From NCBI RefSeq assembly GCF_014905175.1, contig NC_057790.1:7874001-7938000 (forward strand): DNA of 64,000 nucleotides. Direction: 5' to 3'. Position numbers and translations under genes: made by a program. The notes beneath the pieces are model-generated. The model saw only the letters and a list, made by a program, of their open reading frames with translations, was not told where the DNA came from and ran no database searches. The stretch is from Aphidius gifuensis (Eukaryota; Arthropoda; Insecta; Hymenoptera; Braconidae). Position 1 is the stretch's first letter. Each line of letters opens with the position of its first letter. This document shows, in pieces, positions 33,180-42,718 of this stretch.

Positions 33180-35823
33180 TAGATTAATAGGAGGAGTTAT
33201 AAGATCAATATCGTCAATGTTATTTGAGTGTTTGACAAATCTTGAAGAATTAACAATCACAAAAACAAAATTATCAATAATAGAGTCTGGTGCCTTTAAT
33301 TTTTTGAAAAAATTACAAAAAGTATTGATAACGAATAATTACATACTGACTATTATCCCTGCAAATATTTTCAATAATTTAAATGAGTTAAAAATTTTGG
33401 ATTTGAGTAATAATTCAATTTCAAAATTGGACGGCACATATTTTACGGTGAATAAAAATTGTGAATTACTAAACTTGAGTTATAATTCTATAGAATTTAT
33501 TCAAAATGGATCCTTTAAAAATATTGAATGCACAACAGTTGATCTTGGAGTGAATGGTATCGAATATATTGGTAATAACGAATTTGAAAATTCAATCATT
33601 CATACACTTTTGCTAGATAATAATATGATAACAGATTTTTTTGATAAAAAAAAATGGGGTATTAATGACGTGAAAACAACAGTATATTTTTATTACAATT
33701 ATTCAGATTTTGCAATTTCCAATAGTGAACAAAAAAACGAAACTTTTAATTGTTATGAAAGTAAATACCATTATTTTAAAATTTGTCAAAAAAAAAATCT
33801 ACTCGTATCGGTTACAGCGAGAAATATGCCTCATAGACTTTTACAAGAAACACTTATATTTGGAGACAGCGATATAATATTAACTGAAGATAACATATTC
33901 TATAATTTGACGATTAAAAATTTAATAATTGAATCAACTGCAAAACCATTTCAACTTGTTGCTGAATCATTGAAAAGATTACCAAAACTTGAAAATCTTC
34001 GACTCGATACTCAACCAATTTTGATTAAAAACACAACGTTTTTTTATATCAAGAATACTTTAAAACAATTATCATTATCAGTAAATGAATCACAAACTTT
34101 TCTTTGTGATTCGTTGCAAGGATTTAAAAATCTAATACGTTTAACGATTTTCAATCATGATGCATTTAATTTTTGCAATGAAATCTGTTATAAAAAAAGC
34201 AATAATTTCAAATTTGAATATTTTTATTATAATGGAGGTTTATTTGGAACTATTCAATCAAATGCGTTCTCATGTCTAAAAAACATTAAGTATCTTTTTA
34301 TTGATAGCACTAACATCACCGGATTTGAGGATGACGCATTTAATGGCCCTGACAGTCTCGTTAGTCTCTTATTACAGTATAATCGCAATTTGACACATAT
34401 TCACAAAAATTCATTTGGTCAAATGACGAACTTAAAAACACTTATACTAAGATCTAATTCAATAGAGTTAATAGAAAATGGAGCATTTTCAAAATTAAAG
34501 AATCATTTATTATTTCTCGATTTAAGTCGAAATAAACTACGTGCAATTTCAGATAAAACATTTGAAGGTATCAAATCCATTAAACAGCTTGATCTTTCAA
34601 ATAATAATATAATAAATTTTAAATATGATCCGCATTCAATGTCACTCGTATATGCATACAATAATAGTCAACTGTTTGCTGTTAATGGATCGAAAAAAGT
34701 TCAAGTTGAATTATTGTGTCATATTGAAAATTGGTGGACAATTTGTATCAACGGGACAATTGCAACATCAATTACATTAAATGAAATTGATCAATTTTGG
34801 CAAATATCTGATGCAGAAAAAAATAATTTCCAGATGGAAATATCAATTGATAATATCACATCAATACGAGATGATGCATGGAAAAACATTGATAATCAAC
34901 TAACAATAAAAAGTTTAATTCTCACTAAAAATATTCAAGATGGACTCGAACTTCCATCATATTCATTCAATGGATTATCAAAGCTAGAAAATCTTGAACT
35001 TAATGTTGGACCAACAATTCTTGAACGTGGTGCATTTTACAGATTGTCTAAGTTGAATCGTCTCAAAATTGAAGTAGATGAAACTCAGCAGTACTTATAT
35101 AAATCTCTGCTGAATTTACGACTCTTAACTTCTTTAAATATTATTAAAAATAAGTCAATCAGTGTTTGCGGTAATCAATTTTCAGAAAAACTTCCACCCC
35201 TCTTGTATCTCTCTTATATCAAAGGTCCTTTTACTGTATTACATAAAAATTCATTTATTTGTTTACCAAGTCTTAAATATTTGCGAGTAACAAGAACACG
35301 TTTGATGACAATTGAACCTGATGCATTTTTTGGACTCGATTATTTAGAAAAAATCAACTTGTCTTACAATAAAATCAAAAGTATCGTCATGAATGTTTTT
35401 AATAGTCTAAGAATTTTAAAAAGACTTAGACTTAATAATAATGAAATTAATGGCTTTGATATGGGATCATTGATGACCATCAATAATGATTATACACTCA
35501 TCAATGTAAGCTACAATAAAATAGAGAAGATATCGGAGGGAACATTCGGCAATATGACATGTAAAATATTTGATATACGAGAGAATCCACTATTGTCTAC
35601 TACCAGGAACATCATGGGATTTCCAGCTACTATTGGAGAACTTATTGTTAGAAAAGGACATCGTATACATTATGGTGACTATTTGAAGAATAAAGACGAT
35701 GAACCGAAACTTAAGTATACTAGATATACAGATTTAGGAAAAGATTGTCATGGTAAATTTAACATTTTATTTGGCTCAATATATGAGCCGGTCTGCCGAA
35801 AAATATCAACGTATATGTTCTAA
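33148..35823 (+). CDS. LRR-4: main 3' part (first codons are MITE-derived)
   Basis: Gene-derived coding sequence runs from 33182 to TAA at 35821-35823. The only upstream in-frame ATG (33148) is inside the MITE, so an independent product would start with about 11 transposon-encoded residues and lack a signal peptide. It contains the second and third LRR super-modules and the conserved C-terminal tail (ending RKISTYMF) seen in LRR-2. No other stop or frameshift is present, pointing to a recent insertion, a polymorphic allele, or splicing. A polyadenylation signal AATAAA lies near 35873. Confidence 0.85.
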   Translation: MLTVNLSFSECRLIGGVIRSISSMLFECLTNLEELTITKTKLSIIESGAFNFLKKLQKVLITNNYILTIIPANIFNNLNELKILDLSNNSISKLDGTYFTVNKNCELLNLSYNSIEFIQNGSFKNIECTTVDLGVNGIEYIGNNEFENSIIHTLLLDNNMITDFFDKKKWGINDVKTTVYFYYNYSDFAISNSEQKNETFNCYESKYHYFKICQKKNLLVSVTARNMPHRLLQETLIFGDSDIILTEDNIFYNLTIKNLIIESTAKPFQLVAESLKRLPKLENLRLDTQPILIKNTTFFYIKNTLKQLSLSVNESQTFLCDSLQGFKNLIRLTIFNHDAFNFCNEICYKKSNNFKFEYFYYNGGLFGTIQSNAFSCLKNIKYLFIDSTNITGFEDDAFNGPDSLVSLLLQYNRNLTHIHKNSFGQMTNLKTLILRSNSIELIENGAFSKLKNHLLFLDLSRNKLRAISDKTFEGIKSIKQLDLSNNNIINFKYDPHSMSLVYAYNNSQLFAVNGSKKVQVELLCHIENWWTICINGTIATSITLNEIDQFWQISDAEKNNFQMEISIDNITSIRDDAWKNIDNQLTIKSLILTKNIQDGLELPSYSFNGLSKLENLELNVGPTILERGAFYRLSKLNRLKIEVDETQQYLYKSLLNLRLLTSLNIIKNKSISVCGNQFSEKLPPLLYLSYIKGPFTVLHKNSFICLPSLKYLRVTRTRLMTIEPDAFFGLDYLEKINLSYNKIKSIVMNVFNSLRILKRLRLNNNEINGFDMGSLMTINNDYTLINVSYNKIEKISEGTFGNMTCKIFDIRENPLLSTTRNIMGFPATIGELIVRKGHRIHYGDYLKNKDDEPKLKYTRYTDLGKDCHGKFNILFGSIYEPVCRKISTYMF

Positions 35824-36638
35824 ATAATTCAGTTATAATATATATTCAATATAATCGTTGATGATAATTAAAAATAAAAAAAAATTAAATTATTATTTAT
35901 CCACGAAATATAACTTATAAACTAAAATTAATAAACTTCATATGAATAATCTTTTTATGATCCTGATTCGCTATATATTTTCAATACCATGGTATTGAAA
36001 ATATTTAGTATTGCAATAAAATAAAAATTTCGATCGCAAGTATTTTTCATCAGTCATCATGAAAAGTCCAAGGTTTTTTCGTAAATAAAAATACAAACTA
36101 AAGGAAGTTAAAATAAATATATAAATATTTGCGAAATGAGTCATAAAAAATTTTTTTTTCAACTCTTGTCAATAATAATAAAAATGTCATGAAATTCTAC
36201 TTGTCATTATTCTGACCTTGATGATAAATAAATAATATACACAATTTCTGCTTATTAAATTTGATTTTTAAATTGTATTTATTTTCTTTTTTTTTGTACT
36301 CCAATTATTCTCCATTTTTCATATCTACAACTATCATGGATCGAGAATAAAGATGAAAGTTTGCATGGTAAGTACATCACTGTTTATTAACGATATTAAA
36401 ATTAAAAAAAAAAAAGTCAAAATTTAATATTTTAATTCCAAAAAAAAATGATAATGCTTTCATTTCACAATAAAAAAATTAAATTATAAAAATAAAATAA
36501 GAAAGTCAAAAACGAAAAAATAGCTATATTCAATAAGATTTATATTTTTTAACTTAATAAATCATTATGAAAAGAAAAATTTTTTTATTTATTGCGAACT
36601 CATGTCAGTTTTAAAAATATTATAAAAATAAATGGATC
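35824..36638. other. LRR-4 3' flank
   Basis: No gene is visible. The segment 36045-36240 duplicates the LRR-2 3' flank (CATCATGAAAAGTCCAAGG onward). A partial upstream-type module ('TTTATTGCGAACTCATGTCAG') follows near 36590, where the next MITE is inserted. The array seems to have ended with one further, geneless copy of the flank. Confidence 0.5.
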
Positions 36639-37362
36639 CACGTAGAAAAATTATATCTGAAATATATCTCAATTATATCTCAATTATATCTCAATTTCGA
36701 CAGATATAAAGGAGATATAAAAAAGATATCGAATATATCTAAATTATATATATTATATACTATTTTTATATTCCTGGTAGAAAAAATTATTCAATTATTC
36801 AATTTAACATTTTTTTAAACAATAAATTTAACATTTTTTTAAATAATAAATTCAACATTTATTTAAACATTAAAAAAATGTTGAATTTAATGTTCAAACA
36901 AATGTCTAAATTTTTGTTAAAATAAATGTTGAATTTATTGTTTAAAAAAATGTTAAATTTATTGTTTAAAAAAATATTGAATTTAAATATATTTATAGTA
37001 TATATATTTTATATCTCTTTTTTATATTCTGCAGATCTATGCTATATATATTGCATATCTTTTTTCTATAGATTATGATATATATATCCAAATAGAAAAA
37101 TATGTAAAATCGGTTATTATAAAATCTAAAAAAAAATCTATAAAATATATATATATTCCATATTTTTTCGTTAGTTTATAATTCCGTTATTTATATTTTC
37201 CGACTTTACATGTATATATGAATAATTTTTTCTACCAGGAATATAAAAATAATATATAATATATATTATTTAGATATATTCGATATCTTTTTTATATCTC
37301 TTCCATATCTGTCGAAATTGAGATATAATTGAGATATATTTCAGATATAATTTTTCTACGTG
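36639..37362. mobile_element. MITE with CACGTAGAAAAATTATATC ends, carrying a nested MITE
   Basis: The left arm CACGTAGAAAAATTATATC and right arm GATATAATTTTTCTACGTG are inverted repeats that extend about 120 bp into ATATCT-rich sequence. The pairing is interrupted only by the inner element at 36771-37241. No clear target duplication is visible. Confidence 0.75.
36771..37241. mobile_element. Nested 471-bp MITE with TTCCTGGTAGAAAAAATTAT ends
   Basis: Inverted ends TTCCTGGTAGAAAAAATTAT and ATAATTTTTTCTACCAGGAA are flanked by TA (36769-36770 and 37242-37243). The interior repeats TTTAACATTTTTTTAAACAA-like motifs in both directions. The end core CCTGGTAGAAA is shared with the 5.96-kb element in LRR-2. 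Confidence 0.75.
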
Positions 37363-37406
37363 CCGATTTTTTATCATTTCAACCTTTAAATATTTTCAAA
37401 CAACCC

Positions 37407-38770
37407 AGGTAGGATCCCACAAGGGTGAACGGCCGTGCCAGGCTTGTTACAAGCTTGTGTTTCCTAGCCTTGGTGGACTAAAATGTGCCTAGCTTGGCAC
37501 AGAGAATTTTTCCAGTCATTGCACAAGACTTGTTAATTTAGGCTTGTACCAAGCCTGTGTCGATTGTTATTTCCAAGCCTCACACAAGGTTAAAAATTCC
37601 AAGCTCGTGTCAAGCTTGTATTTACAGTCATTGCACAAGACTTGTTGTTCCAGGCTTGTACCAAGCCTGTGACAATCGTTAATTCCAAGCCTTACACAAG
37701 ATTAAAAATTCCAAGCTCGTATCAAGCCTGTATTTACAGTCATTGCACAAGACTTGCTAGTCCAGGCTTGTACCAAGTCTGTGTCAATCGGTAATTCCAA
37801 GCCTTACACAAGATTAAAAATTCCAAGCTCGTATCAAGCCTGTATTTACAGTCATTGCACAAGACTTGCTAGTCCAGGCTTGTAACAAGCATGTGTCAAT
37901 CGTTAATTCCAAGCCTCACACAAGGTTAAAAATTCCAAGGTTGTGTCAAGCCTGTTTTTCCAGTCACTAGACAAGCCTTGTTAATCCAGGCTCGACACAA
38001 GACTGTCCCTTTGATTTTTCCCGCCCTCACACGAGCCTCGTAATACAGCCTTGTATCAAGCTGGTGCCCATTGTTTCACCAAGCTCGACACGAGACTTGA
38101 CTTATGCATATATTTAACTCAAAAAAAAAAAATTATAGTAATTACACACAGAGAAGGATATGTTAACAGTTAACATATCCTGTTTAATGTTAACATATGC
38201 CATGTTAAAATGGGTGGTGGCTGATAAGTTTACATCAAAGATATATTAACATTAAACATACGTATCTTAATAGTTAATATGCGTATGTTAACTATTAAGA
38301 TATCTGTCATTGACACAATTTGAAGGTTAGGCTGATAGTTGAAGACATTTACGTATGTAAATATGAAAATTGAATTTAAAATTAAGAATGAATTTACAAA
38401 AAAACTAAATTTAAATAAATTTATGACAACACGAGTACATATTATATTATATTACAATTAGAATAGTATCACAATATAATGTCAAAAAAAAAAGATGACA
38501 AGAAGTAGACTGGCGCATCAAAATATTTGGCCGCGTAAAGATACGTATGTTAACTATAAACATGCGTATGTTAACAGTTAAGATATCTATGTTTATTGTT
38601 AATATATATATCTTAACATTAAACTTTTGTATGTTTAATGTAAACATATTGGTATGTTAACTGTTAACTTATCCTTCTCTGAGTGTAGATAAGTATATAA
38701 ATTTAATATAAATTTCAAATAAAAATTATCAGGCTTTGACTATTGTGTGAGGCATTCGCGAGGACTGTGT
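37407..38770. mobile_element. Element with CCCAGGTAG end and a tandem 'CAAGCCTGTGTC' repeat, split by a MITE
   Basis: From about 37430 to 38040, units of roughly 117 bp repeat 'CAGGCTTGTACCAAGCCTGT', 'ATTCCAAGCCTCACACAAGG' and 'TCATTGCACAAGACTTG'. The element continues through the MITE at 38145-38685 and ends near AGGACTGTG (38761-38769). A second copy in opposite orientation lies at 46461-46939, which defines both ends: CACAGTCCT on one side and CTACCTGGG on the other. Confidence 0.6.
38145..38685. mobile_element. 541-bp TA-target MITE, second copy
   Basis: This is near-identical to the MITE in LRR-4 (CACACAGAGAAGGATATG ... CCTTCTCTGAGTG), flanked by TA at 38143-38144 and 38686-38687. It differs by a few substitutions and a short TA-repeat deletion. 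Confidence 0.9.
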
Positions 38771-38819
38771 GTTTAGTCTCAATAGAATTTATTTATATAA
38801 AAAATTTTGACAACCACTT

Positions 38820-39240
38820 TTATCAATACCCCGATGGTCGACATGATAGTGCATTGGACTTCCACGTTGGAGGCCCAGACATGTTTTATTTTTATGGTTT
38901 TTAGGTTTTGTCATTGACGCGTGAATAATAGATTTTTGTTTCTTATATTTTATAGTTTAGTATAATTCTCAGCAATATTTTCTATATTAAATTAAACCTA
39001 TTGTGCCAAATTGCTGAGGAATTAATCTAGATTACGAATTAATTTATTTGATTACATCTTTTTCTTAGCAACATTTGCCAATAGCTATTTAACTAATCAA
39101 ATATGGCAAACGTTGACAGCCAAATAAATTAATTCGTAATCTAAATTATTTTTTTAGCAATATTTTCCATAATTATAGCAACTTATTATGGCAAATATTG
39201 CTGAAGAATTAATGAAAATTGTTAATTTATTTATTACATA
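38820..39240. other. tRNA-like fragment and small foldback, no gene
   Basis: The block 38828-38880 (CCCCGATGGTCGACATGATA onward) has a tRNA/SINE-like look but no B box. At 39030-39145, AGATTACGAATTAATTTATT pairs with its inverse, giving a small foldback. Nothing coding is seen. Confidence 0.3.
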
Positions 39241-39252
39241 CATACTTTTTAC

Positions 39253-41176
39253 CGAGGTCTGTAGATTAAGGGATTTGGACGATTTTTTAAAACGAAGAGA
39301 GAGACAACATTTTTTCTCTGTTTTTTGTCTTTTTCGCACTCATAGAAATATTGTGTTTCTAAAAGTCATCCGCAAGAGGTCTCTAGTGATTTTTCAATAA
39401 TTCCTCATAAAAATCCATTTTTTCATACTTTAATTATTAATTGTAAAAAAACCATGCTCCAAACCTCTTTTATTTTTTTTCTATACGTTTTCTTTTGTCT
39501 CATTTTATAACCCGATAGTTTTTTTTTCATGATGTCATATTGTCGATTGGAGATATTGGTATTTTAATGGATTTTTTTTTGACGAAAATCGCATTCTCCA
39601 TAAGAGCCAATGTTAAAAGTTGTCAACTTTAAAAATTAATAAAAAAAAAACGAGCTTCCAAACAATTACCAAAAAATCACATAAAATGTATTAGTATTTC
39701 AAAAATCTACTGTATAAATTTCATTTCTTTCTCATATTCCGAAAAAAATCGTCCAAATCCCTTAATAGACGGCTGGGATCAGGTCGTCGCATGACTCAGT
39801 GCGCATGCGCGGTCAGCCATGTTTGATGCTATTTCCCACTTCTAATGTTCACCACACAATGTAAACAAACAGTGTATGGCATGTCAAAAACCTTCGTTGC
39901 ACACAATGTAAACAAACAGTGTATGGCGGTACAAAAAAATTTGTCCACTCAAATATTTAATCATGAAAGGATTGAGTAAATTTGTTCACGACGTTGAGAT
40001 TTGCGATGGTTGACTTCACTGCATTGTTTAAAACATAAGTCTGGACTTCAACCAAAATTTTCCAAAACGAAATGAAATTAAGTTCTTCAATGATTTTCTT
40101 TTAGATCAAAATTGGTTTGGCTGCTGGAAGTTTAGGATATATGGAATTGCAGATATATTTGACGATAATGCCGAGCAAACATCGTCAGGGGTGAAATTTT
40201 TTTCAAATAACAAAATACAAGTGACGTGAATTTGGATAAACATTGAATTTTAACTTATATTAAAGTGTCTTGATAAAAAATTCCTTAACGATATTTTTTG
40301 ATGAGGTAATTGAACTTCTTCATACTTCGATGATTTTAACATTTGGTAACTTCCAGACCATTTGCTTGATGTACAATCATGATAAATAGGACGGCGACAA
40401 AAAAGAGTTTATTCAAGTTACCCGCTGGCAACTAAGTTTCTTTGAGTTACGTGATATTGCAGTTTGGTGATAGTAAACGGATAAGGATCACTTTATCAAT
40501 TCTTGCTGATGAATTACAAGCAGAAATAATAAAAAAATATAATGAAGGAGTTATTAAATTTAATTTCATGCTTCAAAATCAACATTGTCTTTATCACCAC
40601 GAAATTTCGAGTTTAAACTAGGAAGTAGAAAGCTTAAAAAAAAATAAATATTAGTTTAGACTGCGAATTACGAGTTGAATAAAAAAAAAGGATACTGTCA
40701 GAAAGACAACGAGAAAAAATTAAAAACAAGTTTAACAAGCTTCTTAATGTATTCGGAAAATTGTCCATTTTTAAAAAACCTTTCAATTGAGTTATTCTAT
40801 TCAATTATTTATAGTATGCGACAGGCAAAAGCCTACTAAAGCCAGAAAAATATATTTTGTTGTCAGATAAAAAATTGTATTCGATTATTTTATTTTTATA
40901 TTGAAAAAGAAAAAATTATATTATTCGAGTAACTTTTGTTTCACTTTTTTACAACTATTTATATTAAACTGTCTGATAACTTTGTCAATTTTTCAGAATA
41001 TTTAGATAATTATTAATTGAAAAAAATTAAGTGTTAACTTCTTGTTGTATACTGTTTCTGTAATAGACCAGATGTAAGCTATAAAGATGGTTTAAATAAT
41101 GCGCGCCTAAAAGTCGGCCATGTTTGATGCTTGTGCGACGACCTTATCCCAGCCGTCTATTAATCTACAGACCTTG
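39253..41176. mobile_element. hAT-like element with 8-bp target duplication
   Basis: CTTTTTAC is duplicated exactly at 39245-39252 and 41177-41184. The inverted ends CRAGGTCTGTAG continue as ATTAATAGACGGCTGGGAT once the nested TTAA MITE in the left arm is discounted. An 8-bp duplication fits hAT, or P-type elements. The interior (39780-41150) has short open stretches such as 40510-40610 but no intact transposase, so it is probably decayed. Confidence 0.75.
39270..39761. mobile_element. 492-bp TTAA-target MITE, family 'GGGATTT', copy 2
   Basis: The ends are GGGATTTGGACGATTTTTT and its inverse, with TTAA at 39266-39269 and 39762-39765. It is inserted in the left TIR of the hAT-like element and is the reverse-orientation counterpart of 28352-28843. 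Confidence 0.85.
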
Positions 41177-41184
41177 CTTTTTAC

Positions 41185-42718
41185 TATTTACCACCTTCTT
41201 ACATCATTGACAAAACATCACATATAAGCAAAAATAAAATAACAACGGGTACACATAGCAACGGATGCAAACAAAATAAAAAATGAATTAATTGAAAAAA
41301 AATATATGAATTATTATAAACAGCCAATCAAATAGCTCGAAGAGAAGTTTCATTCTTTTTTTTATATAAGGAATATACATTAATTGAACTATAATTATTA
41401 ATTATAGATTATTTGCGAATGAATTATATTCAGCCATTAATCGGTCCATAGCCTTCACCGATCATTGAGTATCAAATGAAAAAAAAATTATAATTATTTA
41501 AATCATCAATGAGGTGTAAATAATATATTTTTAAATTCATTGATTGACTGACAAAAAGTTAAAAAATTTACAGAATGATCCAGCACTCGAAATAAAATTT
41601 CTACACAATTGCATATAAATTTTATATCAGGTGCCAAATTTATTTTGAAATTTCTTTATCAATTTGGAAGAATACTCTTACAAAAATATTTATAAGATGA
41701 ACTTTATAAAATATATATATATATAAAATTTACGCCTAAATCTATAAATAATCATGTATTTTGTTTTAAATAATTACTAAATAATAATATATTGATTAAT
41801 AATTATAAGTTGATAATTGACTTTTCCCATTGTTTATGGGTTTTTTTAATCATTTCTGATAGATTAGTCAAACCTTTATTAGTCAAATTGTCTTTTCTTT
41901 TCATATTTTTTTTTTATTTCCATTGAATTATAATTATAATGGCTTCTTACTTTATTTCAATAATATCGAAAATGAGTAACTAGATTTCATGATGTCATTG
42001 ATTAAATAATTTTTTAGATTTTGTAGGAATATAATTTTATATGAAGTGGTGTCATTATACTTTTAAAAAATTTTATCAAAAATAATTTATTTGCGATTAA
42101 TTTTTCTTTTTAAAATAAATGCATTTGTTAATTTACTTAAGTATTTCATTTGTTGTTGTTTTATTTGATTTAATTTATTATTTATGTAACAAATGTTTAT
42201 AAATCAAAAGTCAAAGATTCATAAATATTTGCATCGATCATTATTGCATAAAAAGAATTTATTCAATTGCTTGATGAATAATAAATTTATTGTCCATATC
42301 TCATAAGTATATATTAAACATTCATAAATCAGTTAATTTTAAATTTTTAAAATGAATCCATTTCTCATCCTTTATCCAGTTAATCTTTACAGAATATTGA
42401 CATATACATTAATCCAACAAGTTCAAAATTATCAATTTGCGTTTTTACATCAGCGTGTATACATATATTATTTTTGATTTGATGGTTGGCTTGTCTGGTA
42501 TAGATTGTATGTTAATAAAGACAGTGATATTCCACTTACAATAATTGGTTTTTGCACTTGTAGAATTTACAAGTAGTCATATAAATTTGTAATTTTAATT
42601 TATTATTTTTCCTAGTATATTGAATGATATTCAGTTGATAGATAGTAGTCTTTGAAAATGCAGTTTGCCACCAAGAAAAAAGTATTAGATATTTTTCGAA
42701 TTAATTCAAATAATAAAT
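41185..42718. other. Upstream region of the first gustatory receptor gene
   Basis: AT-rich with no gene seen. About 42290-42718 is homologous to 50350-50778 upstream of the second receptor gene (shared 'AGTTAATCTTTACAG', 'CAGCGTGTAT', 'ATTCAGTTGATAGATAGT'). The tandem duplication therefore included at least 400 bp of 5' flank and probably the promoter. Confidence 0.55.

Noticed and set aside
36639..38770. Integrated viral (polydnavirus-like) segment
   Set aside because: No viral or virulence-type genes or integration motifs are seen; TIRs and target duplications explain the structures as DNA transposons.
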